DNA from: Phycisphaerales bacterium
Lineage (GTDB): Bacteria; Planctomycetota; Phycisphaerae; Tepidisphaerales; Tepidisphaeraceae
Assembly (NCBI GenBank): GCA_025361735.1
Contig: JANYKD010000316.1
Coordinates: forward strand, 1 to 35,582
Direction of reading: 5' to 3'
Length of the DNA: 35,582 nt
Below the pieces are notes generated by a model. The model saw only the letters and a list, made by a program, of their open reading frames with translations. It was not told the origin of the DNA and searched no databases. Below are positions 21,590-28,892 of this stretch, one piece after another. How positions within the stretch are numbered: position 1 is the stretch's first letter; every line of letters begins with the position of its first letter. Position numbers and translations under genes: made by a program.

Positions 21590-23212
21590 TCACCGTCCCG
21601 CCGGACGCGGCGGGATGGCGGGCGGGCGGCGGTTGGGGCCGGAAGTGGAGGACGCCATTCGATAGCTGAGGATCAGGCCAGGCAGTTGCTTACCCTGTGG
21701 TTTGAACACATCGCCGAGTGTGAATGGATCGGGGGCGGCCTCCACCTCGGCAACGGGCATGCCGATGATCGAATCCTGCATGAACGCGACGGCGGTCCGC
21801 TGCATGGCAGCGCGGGGGTCATCTTTGTCGTCGTCCTCATCATCGAAGTCGATGCGATACTCGCCGCTGGCCGTGTACTTGGACGGTTTGGGCTTGACGG
21901 GCTTCTGTGGCGGAGCGGGCGCTGCTGGGCGATGGGCTGCGGTACGGGTCTTCGCTACTGGAGGACTCGATACACGCTGGGGACGTTCGAGTCGCGGCGC
22001 GGTGTTCGAGGTGCTTTGGTTGTCGAGGACCACCGTGACGGGTTGTAGTACCAACTCGACGGCGTTGCACAAGGGGTGGTCGTGAGTTGTCAGGAGACGG
22101 GCGGGGCAGCGATCGGCCTGGGCAGTCGGGATCACCAGGGTGCTGCGCGCGTGCTTGCGCACGATGATGTGGTGGAGTTCCTTTACGCCCGGCGGCGCGG
22201 CGTCCGCAGACAAGTGAGGGATATACTCCTGTACCGCGTCGAGGGCACATCCGTCCATGCGGAACTCGACCGTCGCGGCGGCAGACGTCTCCGGCGCGGG
22301 CTCGATGCGGGTGGTGTCACGGTCGGGCGGCGCGAGCACGGCAGTCGCGCCGTGCGAGTGCAGTGATGCGGCGGGCTCCGGAGCGCCGAGCAAGTCGTCG
22401 GGATCGCCGGAGTCATCCCAGTGTGCCGTTGGTTCGTCCAGCGAACCGGGTGAGGGGACCGCGGCCTCATCGGCAGATGTTGTCGGTGTCGTATCGGGCT
22501 CTTCCGCGACAACCACTTCCATCATTGCCGCGGACATGCCTTCATCGGCGGCTTTGATTGCCGGTGGTCTGGAGGCCAGCGTCGAGTCGAGCACGTAGCG
22601 CATGGTGGTCGGCCCGATACGTATGACGTCGCCGCCGCGCAGTTCCGTCTTCCTGGCGATCAGTTTGCCGTTGACGAAGACACCTGTGCGCGAGTTAAGG
22701 TCGCGAACGATATGGGCGCCCTGGTAGGCGTAGATCAGGGCATGGGTCGCGGAGACCGCTTCGTCATCGAGAATGACGTCCATGCCCTGCCGGCGGCCGA
22801 GGCTGGTGACGCGTTGCGCCAGCGGGAATCGGTTGCCTTTGATTCGTAAATGCGCAGCCGGCGGCGATTTGGACGGCTCGGCGGACGAAGGCAGGCCGCC
22901 GGCTTGAAAGATGAACTCGAATCGGCCGACGCGAATCTCGTCGCCGTCCTCGATAACTGTGTCATGAATCTGCTGCCGATTGACGAAGACGCCTTCGCGG
23001 CTGGCCAGATCGTGGATGTAGGCTCCGCAGGGTTCGATGACGATCACGGCGTGTGTGCGGCTGACGGTGTGCGATTTCAACTGAAGATGCGCATCCTCGC
23101 GCGACCCCAGAACGACGATCGATCGCCGCAATTCGATGAGCGGCATCTCCGCGTTGTCGCCGGCCGGCAACAGCGACGGGCACGGCTCGGCAAATGTTGA
23201 CGGATCCTCCAT
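21590..23212 (-). CDS. Double FHA-domain protein
   Basis: The 540-aa protein carries two forkhead-associated domains, which bind phosphothreonine peptides. FHA1 is at about 27-105 (SIVVLGSREDAHLQL, SRTHAVIVI, LASREGVFVNRQQI). FHA2 is at about 125-205 (VTSLGRRQGMDVIL, SATHALIYA, LNSRTGVFVNGKLI). Both keep the GR/GS, S-x-x-H and N residues that make the phosphopeptide pocket. From ~210 on the chain is acidic and Thr/Pro/Ala-rich, likely disordered and a possible kinase target. A short conserved-looking segment is HIIVRKHARSTLVIPTAQ (~345). No kinase gene lies in the window. A possible internal start is Met23. No Shine-Dalgarno is seen at 23212. Confidence 0.85.
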   Translation of the reverse strand: MEDPSTFAEPCPSLLPAGDNAEMPLIELRRSIVVLGSREDAHLQLKSHTVSRTHAVIVIEPCGAYIHDLASREGVFVNRQQIHDTVIEDGDEIRVGRFEFIFQAGGLPSSAEPSKSPPAAHLRIKGNRFPLAQRVTSLGRRQGMDVILDDEAVSATHALIYAYQGAHIVRDLNSRTGVFVNGKLIARKTELRGGDVIRIGPTTMRYVLDSTLASRPPAIKAADEGMSAAMMEVVVAEEPDTTPTTSADEAAVPSPGSLDEPTAHWDDSGDPDDLLGAPEPAASLHSHGATAVLAPPDRDTTRIEPAPETSAAATVEFRMDGCALDAVQEYIPHLSADAAPPGVKELHHIIVRKHARSTLVIPTAQADRCPARLLTTHDHPLCNAVELVLQPVTVVLDNQSTSNTAPRLERPQRVSSPPVAKTRTAAHRPAAPAPPQKPVKPKPSKYTASGEYRIDFDDEDDDKDDPRAAMQRTAVAFMQDSIIGMPVAEVEAAPDPFTLGDVFKPQGKQLPGLILSYRMASSTSGPNRRPPAIPPRPAGR

Positions 23213-23335
23213 AACGGCTATCCACTATTTCCGGCTACACGGTCCAAGTCCTCCCACGACCATTCTATCATATACTACGGCTGGAGAAGCGGCTTGGGCT
23301 TTCTTGAGCGGCAATACGTCCGATAAGCAGCCACA

Positions 23336-23836
23336 CTAATGTCGCCGCCGCAGAGCCAGGATCAGTTCGATCTCGCCTCTCGGCCGGCCGAGTTTCGCGG
23401 CGATTTCCGGGGGCGCCAGCCCCTGATCGGCCAGATCATAGACCTCGCGATGCCGCGAGTCTTCCGGTTCGGGTGGCGGCGGCGGCGATTCGGGTTTTGT
23501 TTGGGTTGCGGGGCTGTTGTTTGCAGGAGTGATTACCTGTTGCGATAGCTGTTTGAGTTCGTCGATCTTGCGGTCGGCGTCGTCCATCAGGGCCGAGAGT
23601 CTGGCCGCGCGCGTGTCAAGTTGTCCGGTGATCTGCCGCGCCATCTCGGCGAGTTCGACAAGCGCGGAATTCATCTGCCGCTCGACGTGCCGCTGCTGGG
23701 CCAGGCTGAGATTGAACGGCTTGTCCAGCGGGTCTTTGCGGCGGCGCAGGAAGGGGCGCACGATGATGTAGGTCAGCGCCAGGATGGCCATTCCATAGAT
23801 GGCATAGTTCATGGAGTTTGTTTGCGCGATCAACAT
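23336..23836 (-). CDS. Small membrane coiled-coil protein with C-terminal HTH
   Basis: The 166-aa protein has one N-terminal transmembrane helix (about 9-27, AIYGMAILALTYIIVRPFL), a basic stop-transfer RRRK, a helical coiled-coil region (about 45-100, with heptad-like LVELAEMARQITGQLDTRAARL), and a Pro-rich linker. The end is helix-turn-helix-like (VYDLADQGLAPPEIAAKLGR, then PRGEIELIL). The layout resembles DUF2802/DUF6115-type proteins. The role is unknown. ATG 23836 lacks a ribosome-binding site and sits just after a TTGTAC-17-CATAAT promoter. Met9 (23812) is an alternative start. The FHA gene follows 123 nt downstream on the same strand. Confidence 0.75.
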   Translation of the reverse strand: MLIAQTNSMNYAIYGMAILALTYIIVRPFLRRRKDPLDKPFNLSLAQQRHVERQMNSALVELAEMARQITGQLDTRAARLSALMDDADRKIDELKQLSQQVITPANNSPATQTKPESPPPPPEPEDSRHREVYDLADQGLAPPEIAAKLGRPRGEIELILALRRRH

Positions 23837-23847
23837 GCGTGCCCGCC

Positions 23848-23876
23848 ATTATGTCCATAGCGGGCCTGCGGTACAA
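23848..23876 (-). promoter_or_regulatory. Promoter of the coiled-coil/HTH gene, overlapping a divergent promoter
   Basis: On the minus strand TTGTAC (23876-23871) and CATAAT (23853-23848) are 17 nt apart. Start of transcription near 23841 gives only ~5 nt of leader. The -35 overlaps the TACAAT (23872-23877) that is the candidate -10 of the divergent phosphodiesterase gene. Confidence 0.55.
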
Positions 23877-23877
23877 T
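23872..23877 (+). promoter_or_regulatory. -10 hexamer of the phosphodiesterase gene
   Basis: TACAAT lies eleven nt before ATG 23889, giving a predicted leader of about five nt. No good -35 is seen. It is embedded in the opposite-strand promoter. Confidence 0.4.
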
Positions 23878-23888
23878 CACCTGCCTCT

Positions 23889-24380
23889 ATGAAGATCGGT
23901 ATTCTATCTGACACGCACGGCCGGGTGGAATCCACGCGGCTTGGTGTTGACGCGCTGGTCGGCCGGGGCGCGGAGGTGCTGATTCATTGTGGCGATGTGG
24001 GTTCGCCGGAAGTGCTCGACGTGCTGGTCGGACACCGCAGTCTGTTCGTCTTTGGAAACTGCGACTGGGATCGGGAGACACTTCGCCGGCATGCGCAGAT
24101 CATCGGGGTCATGTGCCAGGGCGTCTATTGCGACCTGGAGCTTTCCGGCAAGCACATTGCCGTGCTCCATGGCGACGATGCGGGGCTGAAACGCAGGATC
24201 CTGGCCGAACAAAAGCATGATTATCTGTTCCAGGGACACACGCACATCTTCGAGGACGTGATGATCGGCCGGACCCGGCTGATCAATCCCGGCGCTCTGT
24301 ACCGCGCCAAGCCGCACACGGTCGCACTGCTGGACCCGGAGGACGGCACGGGCGAATTCATCGAGATTCCCGGCGGGTGA
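23889..24380 (+). CDS. MJ0936/YfcE-family metallophosphoesterase
   Basis: The 163-aa protein has the complete metallophosphoesterase motif set: SDTHG at residue 8, HCGDVGS near 39, GNCD near 57, a His in LHGDD near 97, and GHTHIFED near 117 followed by LINPGAL. Proteins of this family bind two metal ions and hydrolyse phosphodiesters. The natural substrate is usually unknown. I chose ATG 23889 (MKIGILSDTHG) because it is the family's normal start. An extension to 23811 would overlap the opposite gene. No Shine-Dalgarno is present. The stop overlaps a possible GTG start of the acetyltransferase by four nt. Confidence 0.93.
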   Translation: MKIGILSDTHGRVESTRLGVDALVGRGAEVLIHCGDVGSPEVLDVLVGHRSLFVFGNCDWDRETLRRHAQIIGVMCQGVYCDLELSGKHIAVLHGDDAGLKRRILAEQKHDYLFQGHTHIFEDVMIGRTRLINPGALYRAKPHTVALLDPEDGTGEFIEIPGG

Positions 24381-24389
24381 ATTTCGCGC

Positions 24390-24419
24390 TTGGGTTGTCG
24401 CCGGCTGGACGGCTACAAT
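24390..24419 (+). promoter_or_regulatory. Candidate promoter of the GNAT gene
   Basis: TTGGGT (24390-24395) and TACAAT (24414-24419) are 18 nt apart. The predicted start of transcription lies about two nt before ATG 24428, another near-leaderless arrangement. Confidence 0.45.
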
Positions 24420-24427
24420 TGGCGCAG

Positions 24428-24943
24428 ATGTCCCAGGCACCTTCCATTCCCGCGACCATTCGTACCTTCGAGAAGAAGGACCATCGGGCCTGTGAGGCGC
24501 TGTATCGCGAGGCCCTCCTTGGCGGAAAACTGGCTGAGAACGACACGGGCCTGGACATCGACGACATCGACGCCGCCTACCTTTCCGTGCCCGGCTCGCA
24601 TTTCTGGGTCGCGGAGAACGATCGGGGTGAGGTCGTGGGGATGATCGGAGTGCAGCAACACGACGCCGGCGTCGGGGAGATGCGCCGACTGCGCGTGCGC
24701 GCGGATCACCGCCGGCGCGGCATTGGCTCGGCGTTGCTGGAAACCGCCCTGAGTTTCTGCCGCGACAGGCAATACCTGAAGATCAAGCTGGACACGTTCA
24801 TCGATTTCGAGCCGGCGATCAGGTTGTTTGACAAGTACCAGTTCCGGCATTCCCACGTTCGCGAGGTGGGCGATCGCCAGCTTCTTTACTTCTACCTCGA
24901 CCTCTATAACAGCGAGCCGGCGGACGAGAAGAAGCGGCCATGA
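24428..24943 (+). CDS. GNAT-family N-acetyltransferase
   Basis: The 171-aa protein has the GNAT core: strand WVAENDRGEVVGMIGV, then MRRLRVRADHRRRGIGSALLETAL, which is motif A with the R/Q-x-x-G-x-G/A acetyl-CoA loop (RRRGIGSA), and the final FDKYQFRHSH block. The family transfers acetyl groups from acetyl-CoA to amines. The substrate cannot be told from sequence. I prefer ATG 24428, because it follows a TACAAT -10 closely and no ribosome-binding site is seen. The alternative is a GTG at 24377 that overlaps the phosphodiesterase stop (GTGA) and adds 17 residues. It ends overlapping the DUF309 start (ATGA). Confidence 0.88.
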   Translation: MSQAPSIPATIRTFEKKDHRACEALYREALLGGKLAENDTGLDIDDIDAAYLSVPGSHFWVAENDRGEVVGMIGVQQHDAGVGEMRRLRVRADHRRRGIGSALLETALSFCRDRQYLKIKLDTFIDFEPAIRLFDKYQFRHSHVREVGDRQLLYFYLDLYNSEPADEKKRP

Positions 24944-25386
24944 TTTTCGCCAGCCCCATGCCCATCGAAGAGGAAAAGCGGCTCTATCTCGAGGGCATCG
25001 AGTTATTCAACGGCCACGACTACTTCGACGCGCACGAGGCATGGGAGGAAATCTGGCATCACGCCGGCGGGCTCAAGAAGGATTTCTACCAGGGCATGAT
25101 CCAGGCGGCGGTTGCGCTCGAGCACTATCGACGTTCCAACCCCAAGGGAGTGGTCAGCCTGCATCGCTCATACTGCCGCCGGCTGGCGCTGGTCCCGAGA
25201 GTCTGCATGGGCGTGGAAATGTCGCTGTTTCTTGCCGATATGGAGAAGATTCTGCATCCAGTCGTGTTGGCCGATCCGTTGCCTGCGCGCGGCGAGATTC
25301 AGCTTGATGTTTCTCTCGCTCCGCGGATCTGCCTTGCTTACGATCCTTTCGAGAACGGCGAGGCCGAGCGACTTGGACGGTCTTGA
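24940..25386 (+). CDS. DUF309-family protein
   Basis: The 148-aa protein has the DUF309 signature: a helical pair with LFNGHDYFDAHEAWEEIW and KDFYQGMIQAAVALEHYRR (residues ~22-70). The conserved His/Glu set suggests metal binding. Family function is unknown. The ATG overlaps the GNAT stop by four nt (ATGA), so the two are translationally coupled. The first residues (MIFASPMPIEEEK) include an alternative Met7. Confidence 0.88.
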   Translation: MIFASPMPIEEEKRLYLEGIELFNGHDYFDAHEAWEEIWHHAGGLKKDFYQGMIQAAVALEHYRRSNPKGVVSLHRSYCRRLALVPRVCMGVEMSLFLADMEKILHPVVLADPLPARGEIQLDVSLAPRICLAYDPFENGEAERLGRS

Positions 25387-25420
25387 CGGGGTGGCGCGTG
25401 GGACCCAGAATGCGACGATC

Positions 25421-26539
25421 ATGTCTTCTCGGCTGCTTCTGTTGGCGTGGTTGTTGCCCGTTCTTTCGGCCTGTTCCGGACCGGCCATGGAGAGCGTGCG
25501 GGTGTCCGGCGATGGCCGGGGACTTGTGCTGCATCCGTCGGGCAGGCCGTTTACGCCATGGGGGATGAACTACGCGTCCAACGACATCGAGGATCGCTGG
25601 GACAGGGACTGGCCGGGCGTGGAGCGCGATCTGGCCGAACTGAAGCGGCTCGGCGCCAATGTGCTGCGGATCCATCTCCAATTCAACCGGTTCATGGCTG
25701 GACCGGAGCAGGTCAGCGAGCATGCGTTGGGGCAGCTTGGCCGGTTTCTGAAGCTGGCTGAGGCAAAGGGCCTGTACCTCGACATAACGGGATTGGCGTG
25801 CTATACGCCGGCGGACAATCAACCGTGGTACGATGCCCTCGATGAGCCGCAACGCTGGGCGGTGCAGTCGCGGTTCTGGCAGGCGGTGGCCCGGCGGTGC
25901 AAATCCAGCCCGGCCGTCTTCTGCTATGACTTGATGAACGAACCGGTTTCGCCGGGTGGCGATGGCCGCAAGGCCGGACAGTGGTATTCCGGGCAGCTAT
26001 TCGGTGGCTACGACTATCTCCAGTGGATCGCGCTGGCCGAAGGCGCCCGGCCGCGCGACGCGATCGCCCGTGACTGGGCGCGGACGCTGGTGGCGGCCAT
26101 TCGCAAGGAGGACCGCGAGCACCTGGTCACGGTGGGTCTGCTGCCGACGCTCAAGGGGACGTACTTCTTCGGCTTCGTGCCGGCCACCCTGGCGCCGGAA
26201 GTGGACTTCATCAGCGTTCACATCTACCCGACGCACGACAACCCGGCCGAGGCGATGCGCATACTCAAGCAGTTTGCGGTGGCCGGCAAGCCGCTGGTGA
26301 TTGAGGAGACGTTTCCGCTGAGCTGCTCGGCGGCTGAGTTGCGCCAGTTCCTGCTCGACTCGCGCGGCATCGCCTGCGGCTGGATTGGCCACTATCTTGG
26401 CAAGACGCGCAAGGAACTCGAGCATCTCAAACAGAGTGGTCGGTTGACGATCCCGGATGCGACCTCACTTCAGTGGCTGGCGCTGTTCGAGGAAATGGGG
26501 ACTCGGATGGTGGGCGGTCATTCCAACCATCGCCAGTGA
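25421..26539 (+). CDS. GH5-like glycoside hydrolase lipoprotein
   Basis: The 372-aa protein starts with a lipoprotein signal (MSSRLLLLAWLLPVLSAC, lipid Cys18) and continues as a TIM-barrel of the GH5/cellulase type, which hydrolyses beta-glucans or mannans by a retaining mechanism. Catalytic candidates are Glu174 in YDLMNEP (acid/base) and Glu295 or Glu296 in PLVIEETFPL (nucleophile). The signatures GMNYAS at the first strand and LGANVLRIHLQF match the family. An odd feature is a long loop at about 186-215 (GGDGRKAGQWYSGQLFGGYDY). The substrate is not assignable. Start 25421 is chosen for the signal peptide. It lies 34 nt after the DUF309 stop. Surface display or periplasmic location is predicted. 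Confidence 0.85.
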   Translation: MSSRLLLLAWLLPVLSACSGPAMESVRVSGDGRGLVLHPSGRPFTPWGMNYASNDIEDRWDRDWPGVERDLAELKRLGANVLRIHLQFNRFMAGPEQVSEHALGQLGRFLKLAEAKGLYLDITGLACYTPADNQPWYDALDEPQRWAVQSRFWQAVARRCKSSPAVFCYDLMNEPVSPGGDGRKAGQWYSGQLFGGYDYLQWIALAEGARPRDAIARDWARTLVAAIRKEDREHLVTVGLLPTLKGTYFFGFVPATLAPEVDFISVHIYPTHDNPAEAMRILKQFAVAGKPLVIEETFPLSCSAAELRQFLLDSRGIACGWIGHYLGKTRKELEHLKQSGRLTIPDATSLQWLALFEEMGTRMVGGHSNHRQ

Positions 26540-26582
26540 TTCTAACAGCATCCAAGAGGCGCTGCGGCTACATATTGATCCC

Positions 26583-27221
26583 ATGAACACCAGACCCCAA
26601 GCTTGTGTCGGCCGTCGGAACCTGCCATCGGAACGCCGTTACCGCCTGTGGAGTGCCAGTTCGATCGTTGTGGTAGTCCTTGTCTCCAGCCTTCTCGTCG
26701 GCATTCTGGTGTTCACACTTGGCCATCGTTCATTGCTGGTGGAGACAGAGATGACCGTTGGCGTGATCGCGGGTGGGCTGTTTGTCTTTCTCGCCGCGGG
26801 ACTCTATTGGGGCGTGCGCGTACGCCGGGAGGATTTGCAGGCTCCAAAGGGGTTGTCCTGGGGTGACGCCGCCGACTTATCGATCTCGGCCGATCCAACG
26901 GACGCTATCGACTGTACCCCTCATGTGGATGGGGGACTCATTGGGATCGTCCTTTCCATTCTGCTTTGGATCGTCGTCCTGTTCTTCGTGACCGGACTTT
27001 GGCTGGTCCTGGTCAATTTTCTCTGGATAGGAATCGGGGCGCTGTTCGTCGGCGTGTTCTGGGTATTCAACCGGGCGTTGCGACAGGTCTTCGCGCGTTC
27101 CCGTGTCTGCCGGCATCGCCTGCTGCCCAGCCTTGGGTATGCCGCGTTCTACACTTTCGCCTATGCAGGCTGGCTGGTTCTGGTTCTCTTCGCCGCTCAG
27201 GCCGTGCGTCACCATGCTTGA
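26583..27221 (+). CDS. Polytopic membrane protein of unknown function
   Basis: The 212-aa protein has about five hydrophobic segments: IVVVVLVSSLLVGILVF (~29-45), VIAGGLFVFLAAGLYWG (~60-76), IGIVLSILLWIVVLFFVTGL (~120-140), LVNFLWIGIGALFVGVFWVF (~143-162) and FYTFAYAGWLVLVLFAA (~189-206). I recognise no family motif. It has no Shine-Dalgarno, but a TACATA at 26569-26574 ends eight nt before the ATG, like other near-leaderless starts here. It converges with the SIMPL gene, the stops being 11 nt apart. Confidence 0.7.
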   Translation: MNTRPQACVGRRNLPSERRYRLWSASSIVVVVLVSSLLVGILVFTLGHRSLLVETEMTVGVIAGGLFVFLAAGLYWGVRVRREDLQAPKGLSWGDAADLSISADPTDAIDCTPHVDGGLIGIVLSILLWIVVLFFVTGLWLVLVNFLWIGIGALFVGVFWVFNRALRQVFARSRVCRHRLLPSLGYAAFYTFAYAGWLVLVLFAAQAVRHHA

Positions 27222-27232
27222 GCGTGGTGCCC

Positions 27233-27961
27233 TCACGGCGTGACCAGGTCGAAGCTGACGCTGACGTTGGCGCGGATGGCGATCTGGCCGAGGGGCATGG
27301 TATCGCCGCCTTCCTCCCCGCCGCCGGGGTTGACCTGCACGGAGTTCTGGGCCATGGCGTTGCCGTAGCGATTGCCACCGCCCCAGTAGCCGTAGGAACC
27401 GCCGCCTTCGCTGATGGTGCGGGGATGGCCGACTTTGCAGTCGAGTGCTTTCGCCAGGTCAACCGCTTTTTCCTTGGCGGCCTGAATGGCCATGGCGCGG
27501 GCCTTATCGCGGTGCTTGCGGAGCTCGCTGGTCTGGAAGTTGAACCCGTCAAAGCGGTTGGCGCCATTCTTCAGGGCGGCGTCCACCAGAGCCTCGAATT
27601 TCTTCACATCCTTGAGCACGACACAGTAGCTGCGATGGGCCTCATAGCCGGTGATGACCAGATTGTCGCGGCTGGAGTAGCGGATCGTGACATTCATGCG
27701 GTCGGCCTGGATGTGCTTGTCTTCGATGCCGAGGTCCTTCACGGCCTTGAGAAGCTGGGTGCAGGCCTGATCGTTGGCGGTGCGGGCGTTGTCCAGGACC
27801 TTGTCCACCGTCTCGACGCCGAAGTTGAGGACGACCTCGTTGGGCACGACATAGACAATGGCCTCGCCCTGTGTCGAGATGATCCGCGGTGGTTCCTCGG
27901 CGGCGCGAGCGAGCAGGGGGGACAGGCTCAGGAATATTATAGGGATCAGGCTGGTTCGCAT
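27233..27961 (-). CDS. Exported SIMPL-domain (DUF541) protein
   Basis: The 242-aa protein has a signal peptide (MRTSLIPIIFLSLSPLLARA) and a SIMPL domain: ISTQGEAIVYVVPNEVVLNFGV, TANDQACTQLLKAVKDLGI, DGFNFQTSELRKHRDKARAMAI, AAKEKAVDLAKALDCKVG. SIMPL proteins are periplasmic or outer-membrane associated in other bacteria, with unclear function. A Gly/Tyr/Asn-rich insert (GGGSYGYWGGGNRYGN) precedes the last strand. Start 27961 follows a perfect AAGGAG at good spacing, which rules out the upstream in-frame ATG at 27997. Confidence 0.9.
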   Translation of the reverse strand: MRTSLIPIIFLSLSPLLARAAEEPPRIISTQGEAIVYVVPNEVVLNFGVETVDKVLDNARTANDQACTQLLKAVKDLGIEDKHIQADRMNVTIRYSSRDNLVITGYEAHRSYCVVLKDVKKFEALVDAALKNGANRFDGFNFQTSELRKHRDKARAMAIQAAKEKAVDLAKALDCKVGHPRTISEGGGSYGYWGGGNRYGNAMAQNSVQVNPGGGEEGGDTMPLGQIAIRANVSVSFDLVTP

Positions 27962-28298
27962 GAGTAGCTCCTTGATGGTTAGGTTGGCCGGCAGCATAGC
28001 AGGTTGCGGCCGGACTTGGGTAACGGGGGTGTAACAGGGTTCAGGGGTTCAAAGGTTCAAGAGTTCAAAGAAACGCGAGCCTGCGCCGTTCGCTGAACCC
28101 TGAATCCTCCATGAGCACCGGAGCGAAATTTGCAGTGTCCGGTGGCCGGCAATGCGTGTGGCTATAATTCGGCCACCGCTCCAGGCTCAACGGAAACAAC
28201 GGCAGCGGTACTAGTGATTATGGCATGGAACGTTCCGCAACGACCGGCGGTTTGGTTCCAGAGAATTTGTTTACGGTCGGGATGCACGAGATTGAATC
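27962..28298. other. Divergent intergenic region before the cytochrome gene
   Basis: It holds an octamer array (28037-28068) and a perfect TATAAT (28163-28168) without a matching -35, ~130 nt before the cytochrome start. I saw no gene here. Confidence 0.45.
28037..28068. repeat. Intergenic octamer array (GGGTTCAA x4)
   Basis: The units are GGGTTCAG, GGGTTCAA, AGGTTCAA and GAGTTCAA. The core word GGTTCA is shared with the in-frame heptamer array at 4899-4926, but the period is 8 rather than 7. Confidence 0.85.
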
Positions 28299-28670
28299 AT
28301 GATGAAGATGACACGGCTCATGGCGGGATTGACGATTCTGACGGTTGGCGGAACCGCGGTGACGCTCATGGCTGCGGAGAAGGTTGGGATCGAAGAGGTC
28401 ATGAAGAAGGGGTTTAAGGGCAAGCCGGCGCTGGTGGCAAAGGTCAGTGAGGGCAAGGCGTCGTCGGATGAGGCAAAGAAATTCCTCGAGCTCGTGAAGA
28501 ACCTCGGAACCAACAACCCTCCACATGGCGATGCGGCATCGTGGAAGGCCAAGACGGATGCGATCGTAAAGGCGGCCGAGGGCGTGGTGGCGGGCACGAA
28601 GGGCGCGACCGACGAACTTCGTGCGGCCACGAACTGCAAGGCATGCCACAATGTGCATAACCCGCAGTGA
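28299..28670 (+). CDS. Small exported class II (c'-like) cytochrome c
   Basis: The 123-aa protein has a signal peptide (MMKMTRLMAGLTILTVGGTA) and a helical body. A single heme-binding CKACH lies six residues from the end (Cys113 and Cys116, His117). Heme at the extreme C-terminus in a helical bundle is the arrangement of class II cytochromes c. The sixth ligand is not clear, and the chain is shorter than typical cytochrome c'. Its role would be periplasmic electron transfer or gas binding. It could also be a shorter stand-alone heme protein of unknown type. ATGs at 28299 and 28302 are both possible. Confidence 0.75.
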   Translation: MMKMTRLMAGLTILTVGGTAVTLMAAEKVGIEEVMKKGFKGKPALVAKVSEGKASSDEAKKFLELVKNLGTNNPPHGDAASWKAKTDAIVKAAEGVVAGTKGATDELRAATNCKACHNVHNPQ

Positions 28671-28740
28671 TTGCCGCGGGAGTCATCAGTTCAGTAGGAC
28701 CGGCAGAGAAACAACTGTCGGGTATCCCTTTTCGGGTGCC

Positions 28741-28840
28741 ACGGCTTGTCTACTGCAAGCCGTGCTTCGCGGTTACGTTGGTAGTACCGCCTTCAGGCGG
28801 CTCTTCAGACCGCCTGAAGGCGGTACTGCGAACAAGCCGT
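28741..28840. repeat. Composite nested palindrome containing copy 2 of the 43-nt repeat
   Basis: ACGGCTTG-tctactg-CAAGCCGT (28741-28763) is a hairpin. ACGGCTTGT (28741-28749) also pairs with ACAAGCCGT (28832-28840), enclosing GTACCGCCTTCAGGCGG and its perfect complement (28784-28826, 17-bp stem, 9-nt loop). It lies between two convergent genes (cytochrome and PEP-CTERM). Confidence 0.85.
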
Positions 28841-28892
28841 CGCACCCGGAATCCGGACATCTGATCCTTTGCGGATCCGCAGCCCGCTAAGA

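Noticed and set aside
28163..28168. Full promoter for the cytochrome gene
   Set aside because: TATAAT is perfect but no -35 lies at 16-18 nt. Kept only as a note in the intergenic entry.
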